Assembly: GCA_028721415.1 (NCBI GenBank)
Contig: JAQYIU010000036.1
Coordinates: 1-57,914 of the forward strand
Reading direction: 5' to 3'
DNA length: 57,914 nt
From: Lachnospiraceae bacterium
GTDB lineage: Bacteria > Bacillota > Clostridia > Lachnospirales > Lachnospiraceae
In this document: positions 19,212 through 28,508 of the stretch, piece by piece
How positions within the stretch are numbered: the stretch's first letter is position 1
Layout: each line of letters starts with the position of its first letter
Translations under genes and position numbers: made by a program
Notes under the pieces: model-generated
Databases searched by the model: none
The model's input: the letters and a program-made list of their open reading frames with translations, nothing else
Told to the model about the DNA's origin: nothing

Positions 19212-21461
19212 TTACTCCGCAGCAGATGTCACCTGACTGATGATATTCTCATAATCTTTTGACTGTCCGAAACGTTTTTTCAACCCATGAATGAGGACTG
19301 CCTCCGGATATCTTCCGGATTCAAAATCCATTTTCATTTTCTGAATCTCCTGATCAAAAACATATCGAATCTCGGCCTGAAGATAGGCGTCTTCTGACTC
19401 ATTCTTTACTTTATGATATTCGGCATATCCTTTATCAATCAAATGTAATTGCACAAAAGCATCTCCGAGAAGTTTATGCTCCGTATAAGACAACTCATCA
19501 TAACGCTGTTGACAGGAATCTGCATATTCCTGCAATGTACCCTGTCTCTGTGCTTTTTTGTACTCATGTCTTGCATTCTGGTCCTCTTTGCTCATGGCAA
19601 GTTTTACAAAACCATTTTCTCTCAATGCTTCAAATTCTTCTGTCAGGCTCCAGGAAGCCTCTTCCATTTTCAGATTGAGCGCAGCATACTCTTCTGTTGT
19701 TTGTGCCTTTTTCTCCAGAAGTCGATATTTCAGTGCCACATATTTCGGATGTTCTTCTCCCCGTTCGCAGATATAATCCAGAAAACCTTCCAGATCTTTC
19801 AGTTCCAACGCACCAGGAACTTCTACTGCTTTCACCGTTTCCTGAATATGGTTTCTCAGATATCTGCGAATATCCAAAGCGATCACACCATTGATGGAGT
19901 GTTCGGAAGAACCGTAATATAGAAGAAGCCCCTGAAGGATATTTCCCTCACGAACAGCCAGATCTCCTTCATATTTCTCCAGTTCTCCATCCTCCGGATA
20001 CAAACTTCTGGCTTTTCGGATCCATTTATGAAGAAGGAGATTATTGTCCTCCTCTTCCTGTCTCAGTAACGTCTTTATCTCCAGACGCAGCAGACTCTGA
20101 TTCTCCGGATATTTCTCCAGCAATTCTTCCACTCTGCTGCGCACCTGATCATATTCTGCCGCCCAAAATCGTTCTGATAACACTTTAATTTCTTCTGCCA
20201 GATCATCCATCTCCTGAAGACAAGGTGTCATCGTTCCCCCACTCAGACGGAACACTTCCAGAAAACGGGCCACCCTGGAAACACTTTCCGTATGTGTCAT
20301 CGCTGTGATCACTGCCTCAAAATTCTCCGTTCCGATATCAGTAAAGATTGGTCTGTAATAACGGAATGCCCCGGAAAAATCCTGTCGTCCAATCACCGGT
20401 CTTGAGGTTGCAAATGTAATATACGGCTCAAAAATCTCCAGAATCGTGGCATATTGCCTCTGTTCGACCAATTCTCTGACATCAACTTTCTGACGAGCTA
20501 ACAATTCTTTCTGCTCTGCTACTACCATCGTTTTACTCAAAGCAATCGTTTTATCTGCCCTCATATGAATGTTATCCATATACTTCATTCGCAGTTCTTT
20601 TCTGGTAAGAGCAGCATTGCGGAGCCGTTCCCCGTCAATATATTTTTCGATACGTCCACGCACGGTCTTATATCCTTCATTCATATCATAAATCGCATTA
20701 TGAGACATCCTCTCATCATGAGGAGGAACCAGTTCCCAATCCAGTCCGAAATGCCAGATCAGATATTCTTCCGGGCAGGATGGAATCATCATATCTGTAT
20801 CTACAAACCGAATATCCTTCGGTTTCCCATATATTTCTTTTCGGGAGAACAAACCACATCCGGCCCAGCGAAGCGCATAGTATTCGCAGTCTTCTTCTTT
20901 ATAAGAAAACATTCTTTTTCTCAGGTATTTTAAGACGGCATCTGTCATGCCCACCTTCATTAAGAAACGACAAATCTTATATCGTTTCACATTTTTTCCA
21001 TAACGGATGCTGTACTGATCTTTTGGATTCACCAGATCACTGTACAATGCCAGATCTTCCAGATATTGTTGCTGCAATGCAGCATCGGCAGGAATCGGAT
21101 CCAATGTCAGTACATCAACGATCATTCCTGCCGGCTCATCATCTGCCAGCTGTGCACCATGAATCGCTGTCTTACTGGTATCCATATATCTTCCGATCAC
21201 ATTTGGATACTTTACATTAATCTCGGTTGCTTCCAGAACACGATTCTCCGGAAATGCACCCTCCTTATAAAGACGGAGAAACTTCTCCCAGTTATCTCTC
21301 GTCATCAGAATATCTGCATCATCGTCCCACGGAAGGAAACCTTCGTGCCGGATAGCCCCGATCAAAGTTCCACCGGCAAGATAATACTCAATGCCATGTT
21401 TTCTGCATATCTCATCAATCTCTTTTAAATATTTATAAATATTATTCTGTAACTCTGTCAT
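19212..21461 (-). CDS. LicD-family phosphotransferase with long helical C-terminus
   Basis: Residues about 1-270 are a complete LicD domain: KYLKEIDEICRKHGIEYYLAGGTLIGAIRHEGFLPWDDDADI contains the GGT and DDDAD metal or nucleotide-binding acids in its second half. LicD proteins move phosphocholine-type groups from CDP-activated donors onto teichoic acid or capsule sugars. Residues about 290-749 are alpha-helical with a repeating pattern like tetratricopeptide repeats, perhaps for docking. GAGGATTTGACGG precedes the ATG. It lies 19 bases after threonine synthase and about 60 bases before the degenerate LicD-like gene. The CTP-dependent enzyme downstream could supply its donor. The linkage of these functions is inference from context. 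Confidence 0.85.
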   Translation of the reverse strand: MTELQNNIYKYLKEIDEICRKHGIEYYLAGGTLIGAIRHEGFLPWDDDADILMTRDNWEKFLRLYKEGAFPENRVLEATEINVKYPNVIGRYMDTSKTAIHGAQLADDEPAGMIVDVLTLDPIPADAALQQQYLEDLALYSDLVNPKDQYSIRYGKNVKRYKICRFLMKVGMTDAVLKYLRKRMFSYKEEDCEYYALRWAGCGLFSRKEIYGKPKDIRFVDTDMMIPSCPEEYLIWHFGLDWELVPPHDERMSHNAIYDMNEGYKTVRGRIEKYIDGERLRNAALTRKELRMKYMDNIHMRADKTIALSKTMVVAEQKELLARQKVDVRELVEQRQYATILEIFEPYITFATSRPVIGRQDFSGAFRYYRPIFTDIGTENFEAVITAMTHTESVSRVARFLEVFRLSGGTMTPCLQEMDDLAEEIKVLSERFWAAEYDQVRSRVEELLEKYPENQSLLRLEIKTLLRQEEEDNNLLLHKWIRKARSLYPEDGELEKYEGDLAVREGNILQGLLLYYGSSEHSINGVIALDIRRYLRNHIQETVKAVEVPGALELKDLEGFLDYICERGEEHPKYVALKYRLLEKKAQTTEEYAALNLKMEEASWSLTEEFEALRENGFVKLAMSKEDQNARHEYKKAQRQGTLQEYADSCQQRYDELSYTEHKLLGDAFVQLHLIDKGYAEYHKVKNESEDAYLQAEIRYVFDQEIQKMKMDFESGRYPEAVLIHGLKKRFGQSKDYENIISQVTSAAE

Positions 21462-21480
21462 CCGTCAAATCCTCTTTTGC

Positions 21481-22968
21481 TTAAATTCCAAGAATCTTCT
21501 TGACCTCTTTGCACATATCTTCTGTCTCACAAACAGTGTCATGAAGTACTGCAGCACTTCTGATATCTTCAATGGCCTGTGGTACTTTCACTCCTGAAAT
21601 CTTACATAATTCATCCACCAGCTGGAAATCTGTCTGTGAATCATAAGATGCATCAATGGCATTCATCACGCTTCTGGTAAATTTATATGGGCTGGCAGTG
21701 GATGCGATCACGGTCTTTGTGGTATCTCCGGTTTCTTTTACATATTTACCATACACGCTGGAAGCGACTGCTGTATGAGTATCCATCACATAACCCGTTT
21801 TTTTATAGAGATCATGAATGGCCTCTGCTGTCTCTTTCTCACTGGCATAATTGCCATAGAAATCTTTCATCTGCTCTTTCATGTCTTCTGTGATGGTATA
21901 TGTACCATTCTCTGCCAGAGACTTCATAAATTCATTATTTTTCTCCGCATCTCTTCCTGCTGTCTGATAGATCAGTCGTTCGAGATTGCTGGAAATCAGG
22001 ATATCCATGGACGGAGAAGAAGTGAGGATAAATTCACGGTTTCTGTCATAACATCCGGTTGTAAAGAAATCAAATAATACTTTATTTTCATTGGAAGCAC
22101 AGATTAATTTTTCAATCGGCACTCCCATCTGTTTTGCATAAGATGCAGCAAGAATATTTCCGAAGTTTCCGGTAGGAACCACTACATTGATCTTCTCCCC
22201 TTCTGCCACCTCTCCTCTTGCAAGAAGAGAAGCATAACTATAAACATAATAAACCACCTGCGGAACCAGACGACCAATGTTAATGGAATTGGCGGAAGAG
22301 AACTGGAATCCTGCAGCATCCATTTCTTTGGCCAGTTCCGGATCGGAAAACATTTTCTTTACACCAGTCTGAGCATCATCAAAATTACCTTCAATTCCGA
22401 TGACATAAGTGTTATCTCCTCTCTGGGTAACCATCTGCTTCTCCTGAATCGGGCTCACACCATGTTTCGGATAAAATACGATGATCTTGGTTCCCGGAAC
22501 ATCTGCAAATCCCGCCAGCGCTGCCTTTCCGGTATCTCCGGAGGTTGCAGTGAGAATCACGATCTCATTCTTCACCTGATTCTTTTTTGCACTGGTGGTG
22601 AGAAGGTATGGCAGAATGGATAACGCCATATCCTTAAAAGCGATGGTTGCACCATGGAATAATTCCAGATAATATGCCCCATCTTTCTTAACCAGTTCTG
22701 CAATATTTTCTGTGTCAAACTTCTTATCATAAGCACTGTTGATACAATGTCTCAGTTCCTCTTCTGTAAAATCGGTGAGATACAGTTTCATCACTTCATA
22801 AGCAATATCCTGATAACTCATCTTTGCCAGCTCTGTCATCGGCACATCCAGTTTCGGAATTTCGGTCGGTACAAACAGCCCTCCCTGATCCGCAAGTCCT
22901 TTCAGGATTGCTTCAGAAGCAGTTGCCGTCTCATTGTTATTTCTGGTACTTTTATAAATCAGATTCAT
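21481..22968 (-). CDS. thrC: Threonine synthase
   Basis: This PLP enzyme converts O-phosphohomoserine to threonine. The 495-residue length fits the long (yeast/E. coli-like) class. The N-terminal YKSTRNNNETATASEAILKG is typical, and the PLP lysine lies in LFHGATIAFKDMALS near residue 110. The phosphate-binding TATSGDTGKAALAG and the glycine-rich VVPTGNFGNILAASYAKQMG are present. GAGAGGACAAAGAAT precedes the ATG. It is the first gene after a good promoter and is followed closely by LicD genes; whether threonine or its pathway links to polymer synthesis is unclear. Confidence 0.97.
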   Translation of the reverse strand: MNLIYKSTRNNNETATASEAILKGLADQGGLFVPTEIPKLDVPMTELAKMSYQDIAYEVMKLYLTDFTEEELRHCINSAYDKKFDTENIAELVKKDGAYYLELFHGATIAFKDMALSILPYLLTTSAKKNQVKNEIVILTATSGDTGKAALAGFADVPGTKIIVFYPKHGVSPIQEKQMVTQRGDNTYVIGIEGNFDDAQTGVKKMFSDPELAKEMDAAGFQFSSANSINIGRLVPQVVYYVYSYASLLARGEVAEGEKINVVVPTGNFGNILAASYAKQMGVPIEKLICASNENKVLFDFFTTGCYDRNREFILTSSPSMDILISSNLERLIYQTAGRDAEKNNEFMKSLAENGTYTITEDMKEQMKDFYGNYASEKETAEAIHDLYKKTGYVMDTHTAVASSVYGKYVKETGDTTKTVIASTASPYKFTRSVMNAIDASYDSQTDFQLVDELCKISGVKVPQAIEDIRSAAVLHDTVCETEDMCKEVKKILGI

Positions 22969-23040
22969 ATTCTTTGTCCTCTCTGTTTTTATATATTCAT
23001 TCCTATTTTTTCATATTAATATAGTAACAAAATTGCCATA

Positions 23041-23069
23041 ATTATAGCATAGGGTTTTTACTTTCACAA
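23041..23069 (-). promoter_or_regulatory. Promoter of thrC and probably the LicD genes
   Basis: Minus strand TTGTGA (23069-23064), 17 bases, TATAAT (23046-23041), about 70 bases before the thrC start. The -10 is perfect and the -35 fair. Confidence 0.65.
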
Positions 23070-23087
23070 GGTCAAACACCATATAAT

Positions 23088-23963
23088 TTAATTTCTCCTT
23101 CTCTTCTCCATATACCAGACAGACAAAACCAGAAAAGCCACACCCACCAGAATATTCGTCAGGATCGCAGCTTTATAAAAGAGAAAGGAAAAAATTTTCT
23201 GTGATGCATCAATCCCCATATAATTGCAAAAAGCAGAAACCATACCGGTATCACCCGTTATTTTTCCAAAATACCCCATATAAGAGGCCAACGGATTCAT
23301 CAGGAGCAACAACAGACATAAGTTAGAAACTGATGACGATACCTCTCCCCCACCATTCATTATCATGGAGCCATTACACAACATCCCCGCGGCAATGATC
23401 GTTCCGATTCCGAATATCATCTGCCCAAAAAGGGTGCCCACAAATCCCCATATGATTTTTGAAGCAATACTGAAAAAGAAAATCGCAATGGATCCTGCCC
23501 AGAAAGAATATATAAGGACCATGATAGCAAGACGAATGACGATCGTCCAGCTGACCCCGGTATAAATACATCCAAGGGTAAGGATAGGCAGACCGGATAT
23601 AAAAATCACGCCATGTAACGATAATACCAACATGATTTTCGCCTGCACATATTGTTTTGATATGCCGGGAATCATCATAAACTGATCCAACATATTATTC
23701 TCTTTATCTGCCAGAAACAGACGGGATACCGAAAAAGGCATCATAAGAAAAACCGCAATAAAGTGAATGGAGCTGATAATCAAAAATTCATATACATAAT
23801 TTGAATTATTGTAATAATATCCTTTTTGAAAGGATTCTTCATTCAACACCATAAACAAGATCATCACGAAGGCGAGAATTGCATTATAAAAGATAATCAT
23901 TAACGGGAATCGTATATTCCTTCCTTCCTGTAACCATTCTGTTTTTAAAAACGGGTTCAACAT
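23088..23963 (-). CDS. ABC-2 type membrane permease
   Basis: About 291 residues with six predicted membrane helices, for example PLMIIFYNAILAFVMILFMV, ISSIHFIAVFLMMPFSV, IFISGLPILTLGCIYTGV and ILTNILVGVAFLVLSVWYM. The cytoplasmic motif SRLFLADKENNMLDQFMMIP between helices 2 and 3 is the coupling segment of ABC-2 exporters. The ATG at 23963 is preceded by GGAGGTAGCAGG; a longer frame opens at 23990 inside the ATPase gene. It is the last gene of the operon that starts with the two-component system. Its ATPase partner lacks most catalytic motifs, so how it is energised is open. The substrate is unknown. Confidence 0.85.
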   Translation of the reverse strand: MLNPFLKTEWLQEGRNIRFPLMIIFYNAILAFVMILFMVLNEESFQKGYYYNNSNYVYEFLIISSIHFIAVFLMMPFSVSRLFLADKENNMLDQFMMIPGISKQYVQAKIMLVLSLHGVIFISGLPILTLGCIYTGVSWTIVIRLAIMVLIYSFWAGSIAIFFFSIASKIIWGFVGTLFGQMIFGIGTIIAAGMLCNGSMIMNGGGEVSSSVSNLCLLLLLMNPLASYMGYFGKITGDTGMVSAFCNYMGIDASQKIFSFLFYKAAILTNILVGVAFLVLSVWYMEKRRRN

Positions 23964-23967
23964 CCTG

Positions 23968-24873
23968 CTACCTCCGGAAAATCTTTTCAATATTAACGCG
24001 GTCTCTCAGATAATTCTGAATTAATGCCCCGGAAAGAACCAAATCATTTAATAACTCTGCTTCTTCTTTTTCTCCGCCATTAAAATGAAAAATGACATCC
24101 ATTCCATCTACCGTTACCCGGTCCACAAGCGTATTTTTTTTGAGAACCATCAACGCCTCTTCCATTCCCGCCAGAACATGCATTCTCACAGGACTTTTCT
24201 TCAATGCATTTTCATAGATTGCATCGGTCTTTCCTTCCGTTGCCACTTTCCCATTTTCCAGAATTGCCACATTGGTAATAAAATCAATGAGATCCGGAAA
24301 CATCGGGGAATTCAAAATAATTGATTTGCCCTGTTCCTGCAATATCAACAGAATCCGAATCATCTCACTCCGATAAGTAATATTCAGATCTGCGAAAGGC
24401 TCATCGAGCAAAAGCCATTTCGGGTCATGTAGTATCGTCTTGGCCAGACAGAGAAATGGCCGGATTTCAGTCGGAATCTCACTGATAAAACAATTTCTGT
24501 ACTTTTCCAGCTGAAAAAGACTGAATATTTCTTCCATTCTTTTCTGACGATATCTTCCATTTATTTTATACAGGGACAAAAACAATTCAAAATATTCTTC
24601 TACCCGGAGCAACTCATAAAACCCATACTCTTTGGGCATATACCCAAAACATAAATAGGCCTCTGTTTTTTCCTGGTATATCGACTCATTTTCCAGCAAA
24701 ATCTGTCCGGAATCCGGCTGCTGGCCCCCACTGGCAGCTTCCAGCAACATTGTTTTTGCCGCATCGTCTGCCCCCAGCAGTCCCAGAATCAAACCTTCTT
24801 CTATTTCTATATTTAAATTATCCAATATTTTTCTATTGTCACGAGATATCGTCACATTTTGAAATTCCAGCAT
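23968..24873 (-). CDS. ABC-transporter ATPase-like protein with degenerate motifs
   Basis: The 301-residue product has the full ABC ATPase fold order but damaged motifs. Walker A at 34-41 is GADDAAKT, where GxxGxGK(S/T) is expected, so two glycines are lost. The Q-loop glutamine is a lysine (YMPKEYG, residue 81). The signature LSGGQ is replaced by SEIPTE (131-136). Walker B LLLDEP (154-159) is intact. The switch histidine is replaced by proline (ILNSPMF, residue 190). The C-terminal 80 residues match the extra domain of GldA/YxlF-like exporter ATPases. It should sit under the ABC-2 permease encoded next. Either it binds nucleotide weakly and acts as a regulatory subunit, or it is an inactive remnant, though the reading frame is intact. 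A separate active ATPase might serve the permease. Confidence 0.85.
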   Translation of the reverse strand: MLEFQNVTISRDNRKILDNLNIEIEEGLILGLLGADDAAKTMLLEAASGGQQPDSGQILLENESIYQEKTEAYLCFGYMPKEYGFYELLRVEEYFELFLSLYKINGRYRQKRMEEIFSLFQLEKYRNCFISEIPTEIRPFLCLAKTILHDPKWLLLDEPFADLNITYRSEMIRILLILQEQGKSIILNSPMFPDLIDFITNVAILENGKVATEGKTDAIYENALKKSPVRMHVLAGMEEALMVLKKNTLVDRVTVDGMDVIFHFNGGEKEEAELLNDLVLSGALIQNYLRDRVNIEKIFRR

Positions 24874-24918
24874 AGATTTCTCCCTGATTTATCAAATCAT
24901 GTTACCTTATCTTCCTTG

Positions 24919-27336
24919 TTACAGGTCTTTTGTAAATACCGAAAGGACAGGAGCACTTCCATAATCCGTATCATCCGGCAGACAGTAGGTAACAATCATT
25001 CTATTCATATCTGAAATATAAGGCTCCAGTGATTCACAATTCATATAATCACCTGGATTATTGAAAATCAGATCATTTTCTTTTGTTTTATAATTATAGG
25101 CATACATCTGTCCCTGAAAACTGTCTTTGTTGCGAAACATTCCCCACACAACCCTGGTACTGTCAAAAGTGTAAATCACCTTCGTTTCATTTTTTTCCAG
25201 GGTATCATATCGCAGTGCTTCCTCCTGAAATTCTTCATCCAGACAGGTATGATTGATATTGATGATACAATCGGCATCCTCAAGTGCAGGTAAAGTAAAC
25301 CGATTGATAAAAACTGTCATTTGATTTTCCAATGTGTGTTCATCTGCAAACAAGGTGAAGTTATTCTCATCGGTGATTCCAATGATAAATAAAGTATTAT
25401 AATCTCCATCTCCATTAATATATTTCTGCTGAAGATATTCCATCAGATTGCCAATAGCAGAAGTCTCATCTCCTTCATCAAACACCGTATTTTCGTCTTC
25501 AAAATCGGACCAGAACTCCACTTCCTGACCATCCACATGAATCGTCTGTCCCGGGGCTATCTGATCTGCGATTTTGTATTGATTTCCTCGAACAAGGACA
25601 ACTTTATCAAACTGATAGGAGGATATATTAGTGACATCTCCCTGAAACGCAGTATAATCACCGGAAATACTCTGACTAAAACAAACATCGGATTGACAGG
25701 ATTCATCGGTGTCCACAGAATATTTCAACACCTGCGAAGTTCCCGGAACGCTCTCTTCGAAGACGATATCATATCCTTTCTGCGTGTTATTAATAGTAAA
25801 ATTCTCATTAATTCCACGGAAAGAAGAACCACTTTCATCCATTTTATAAGAATAATCCAGCGGCTCGACTTCTTTCACTTCCGGAACAAGGTCCACACTG
25901 CAGCCTTCTCCCTCATTATTCTGGTAAAGAAAATAAATGTCATCCTCACCCGCCTGAGGGTCGTATATACGAATTGCAGAGAATTCCCGTCCACTGTCTC
26001 CTCCAAGACCTCGCGAGCGAATAACAACACCCACAGTAAAGATCAGTGCAATCAAGGGAACCACCCACCAGATATATTCTCTTTTTTTGATCCTTCGCAG
26101 AAAATAATAGGCAACAAATCCCAATACGAGCAGATATATAATAAAATATATTCCATAATAAAATGTGTTTGGCATTTTTTCATTAATAAATGCATATAAT
26201 GCCTTTTTTACATACCACAAACTGGTCTGATCCACATTGGAACTGTTCTCCATATCTCCAAGAAAATCTTCTAACAATACTCTGGTTACCTTATCCCGTC
26301 CGGTCCACTGATCAAATACATCATCCAGCAAACTGAATGTCATCATGGAGACATTTCCCTGCCCATACTCCCTCCGATATACTCCGACAGGATAAGAACG
26401 GTCACTGGCATCCCATATATTTTTTTCACTAAATTTCAGATTACAATGGACTATGGTCACATTACCTGCAGAAGAAAGGGAACCGGAAAATCCGTATCGA
26501 ATTGCTTCCTGGGTACCTGCTTTTATTCCCAGATTTTTATAAAAACCAGCCAGAACTTTATCAGCATTTGCTCCGGTTCCAACCATAAGATTTCCTCCTT
26601 CACTAAGCCACTGTCCCAGACATTCCATCTGCGTCTGTGATAAAATGGAAGTATCAAATGAGTCAATCAGTAAACCGGATAACGTCTGAAGATCCTCTTT
26701 TTGCAAAGGAAAATTCTGGCTGTTAAAACGAATCAGCCTTAAGATAGACTTTTCGTCACCAAGATTCACTTCCTGTCCATCCAGATATTTCAAATCGTTA
26801 TACTGATCACAAAGTACCCCGATATAAACCGTTTTTTCATAGATATCATTATTATTTTCTTCTGGAATTACCATCTGAGACAATTTTGCTGTCCCGAACT
26901 GATCCAGAATTTCAAAAGAAAAGTAAGAAACATTCCCCAACTGAGGAATTTCCATCCATATTTTTGTCGCTATTCCTTTGTCGCAGCTGACGGCTGACTG
27001 ATAGGCAACCCCACCGCCTTCCTCACCCGGCAAAGTAATCTTTATGATTCCGGTAAAGGATTCCTTCTTAGATTTGATGGTGACTGTCACCGGCATAGTC
27101 TTATCCTGAGAGAGATATCCTCTCGTTCCAAAAACAACATTTCCTTCCAGAATCTCTGTCTTAAAATAATAATCACAGCCTCCGGAATCGGATAATGACT
27201 CTTTTTCCCATTTTTCTTTGCTGGCGGTACTATTATTCTGACGATGGCAGCCAAAAAACCAGAAAATAATTCCACAAAGGAGAATCAGAACAAAAAAAAT
27301 TATTTTCTTGTAAGTGCGGAATAAATCATTCAGCAT
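24919..27336 (-). CDS. Large membrane-anchored protein of ABC-2 exporter operon
   Basis: The 805-residue product has an N-terminal membrane helix (IIFFVLILLCGIIFWFFGCH), with a possible lipobox-like cysteine, then an outer region. Residues about 50-170 look like an immunoglobulin-type beta domain. Residues about 190-360 resemble a glutamine-amidotransferase-like fold (LSGLLIDSFDTSILSQTQME, WLSEGGNLMVGTGAN) without a visible catalytic Cys-His. Two membrane helices follow (FYYGIYFIIYLLVLGFVAYYFL and WWVVPLIALIFTVGVVI), and then a long C-terminal outer domain. This plan resembles the GldG-like and similar companion proteins of ABC-2 exporters. It starts 18 bases after the histidine kinase gene and is followed by the ABC genes. 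Its role is likely envelope transport or sensing; no specific function can be assigned. Confidence 0.75.
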   Translation of the reverse strand: MLNDLFRTYKKIIFFVLILLCGIIFWFFGCHRQNNSTASKEKWEKESLSDSGGCDYYFKTEILEGNVVFGTRGYLSQDKTMPVTVTIKSKKESFTGIIKITLPGEEGGGVAYQSAVSCDKGIATKIWMEIPQLGNVSYFSFEILDQFGTAKLSQMVIPEENNNDIYEKTVYIGVLCDQYNDLKYLDGQEVNLGDEKSILRLIRFNSQNFPLQKEDLQTLSGLLIDSFDTSILSQTQMECLGQWLSEGGNLMVGTGANADKVLAGFYKNLGIKAGTQEAIRYGFSGSLSSAGNVTIVHCNLKFSEKNIWDASDRSYPVGVYRREYGQGNVSMMTFSLLDDVFDQWTGRDKVTRVLLEDFLGDMENSSNVDQTSLWYVKKALYAFINEKMPNTFYYGIYFIIYLLVLGFVAYYFLRRIKKREYIWWVVPLIALIFTVGVVIRSRGLGGDSGREFSAIRIYDPQAGEDDIYFLYQNNEGEGCSVDLVPEVKEVEPLDYSYKMDESGSSFRGINENFTINNTQKGYDIVFEESVPGTSQVLKYSVDTDESCQSDVCFSQSISGDYTAFQGDVTNISSYQFDKVVLVRGNQYKIADQIAPGQTIHVDGQEVEFWSDFEDENTVFDEGDETSAIGNLMEYLQQKYINGDGDYNTLFIIGITDENNFTLFADEHTLENQMTVFINRFTLPALEDADCIININHTCLDEEFQEEALRYDTLEKNETKVIYTFDSTRVVWGMFRNKDSFQGQMYAYNYKTKENDLIFNNPGDYMNCESLEPYISDMNRMIVTYCLPDDTDYGSAPVLSVFTKDL

Positions 27337-27353
27337 ATTCCATATCCTCTTAA

Positions 27354-28508
27354 CTATCGGTTATTTCCGTGTGGAGAAACCACCGGAAGCTCAATCTGGA
27401 AGCGGGTTCCCGATTCATCGCTGGTCGCCCAGATATTTCCATCATGAAGATTCACAATGTTTTTTGCAATAGCAAGTCCCAGGCCGGTTCCCCCTGTCTT
27501 CAGGGATCTTGATCCTTCCACCCGATAGAACTTGTCAAAAATCTTATCCAGATCTTCCGAAGGAATAATCCTTCCATAATTGATCACGGCTACAAATGCT
27601 TTTTTCCCTGCCATTCCCGTCTTGACTTCAACAACTTTTCCCTCCGCACCATATTTGATGGCATTGGACATTAAATTGCCGATTGCTCTGGCAAGAAGTT
27701 CCCCGTTTCCTTCAATATTGAGAGCACCTTCATAGAACTCTGTCCGACACTCCAGCTGATTATCCATAAAACTCGGATAAAACTCATCCACCAGCTGCGG
27801 CATGAACAGGTTCAGATCCAGGATTTCTTTCTTTATCTTTACTTTATTTTTATCATATCTGGTATAGTCAAACAAGGCTTTGACCAGATTTTCCAGTTGT
27901 CTTGCCTTAGATGATACGATTCCAAGATACTTTTGTCTCTGATCATCCGTCAGGAAATCCCCTTCGGTAAGAAGATCCATATAACCGAGAATCGAAGTCA
28001 GCGGTGTTCTCAGATCGTGAGCCACATTGGTGATCAGTTCATCCTTGGTCTTTTCTGCCATTTTCTGAGATTCCAGTGTCTCGGCAAGATTTTTCTGCAT
28101 CTCATTAATCGAAAAAGCGATTTCTGAAAATTCATCTTCTCCTCTCACAGGAATTTCTTCCGTAAAATCTCCGGACTTCATCCGTTCCACTCCACTGATG
28201 ATCTCCCGCACATACATCACAAAATTATGGGAAATCAAAATAAAATACATGACCAGCAGAAGTATGGTAAAGATAAAAATCACCCACAGATCAAGGGCTG
28301 TAGATTCCGACAGAGTAAGCATGCTTAATGACATTCTTCCCTGACCGGAAGCTCCCCAGACCTTGTTATATTCTCCGGCTATGAATTCTGTTTCGTAAAA
28401 ATATATTCCGATAAATATGATTCCTTCCGTAATCAATGTGGCAAGAACACTGCAGAACATGTACATCACCATTTTGAAACGAAAACTTTTAAATCTCTTA
28501 ACTTTCAA
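27354..28508 (-). CDS. Two-component sensor histidine kinase
   Basis: The 384-residue kinase has two membrane helices (about 12-34 and 75-97) around a short outer loop of about 40 residues, a HAMP linker (GVERMKSGDFTEEIPVRGEDEF), the phosphoacceptor box NVAHDLRTPLTSILGY near residue 165, and an ATPase domain with N box NLMSNAIKYGAEG and G boxes GTGLGLAIAKNIV. The small outer loop suggests it senses the membrane or a partner protein, as in intramembrane-sensing kinases. The start is a TTG at 28508 with AGGATA upstream, overlapping the regulator gene by 11 bases. It should phosphorylate the regulator encoded just before it and control the downstream exporter operon. Confidence 0.94.
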   Translation of the reverse strand: MKVKRFKSFRFKMVMYMFCSVLATLITEGIIFIGIYFYETEFIAGEYNKVWGASGQGRMSLSMLTLSESTALDLWVIFIFTILLLVMYFILISHNFVMYVREIISGVERMKSGDFTEEIPVRGEDEFSEIAFSINEMQKNLAETLESQKMAEKTKDELITNVAHDLRTPLTSILGYMDLLTEGDFLTDDQRQKYLGIVSSKARQLENLVKALFDYTRYDKNKVKIKKEILDLNLFMPQLVDEFYPSFMDNQLECRTEFYEGALNIEGNGELLARAIGNLMSNAIKYGAEGKVVEVKTGMAGKKAFVAVINYGRIIPSEDLDKIFDKFYRVEGSRSLKTGGTGLGLAIAKNIVNLHDGNIWATSDESGTRFQIELPVVSPHGNNR

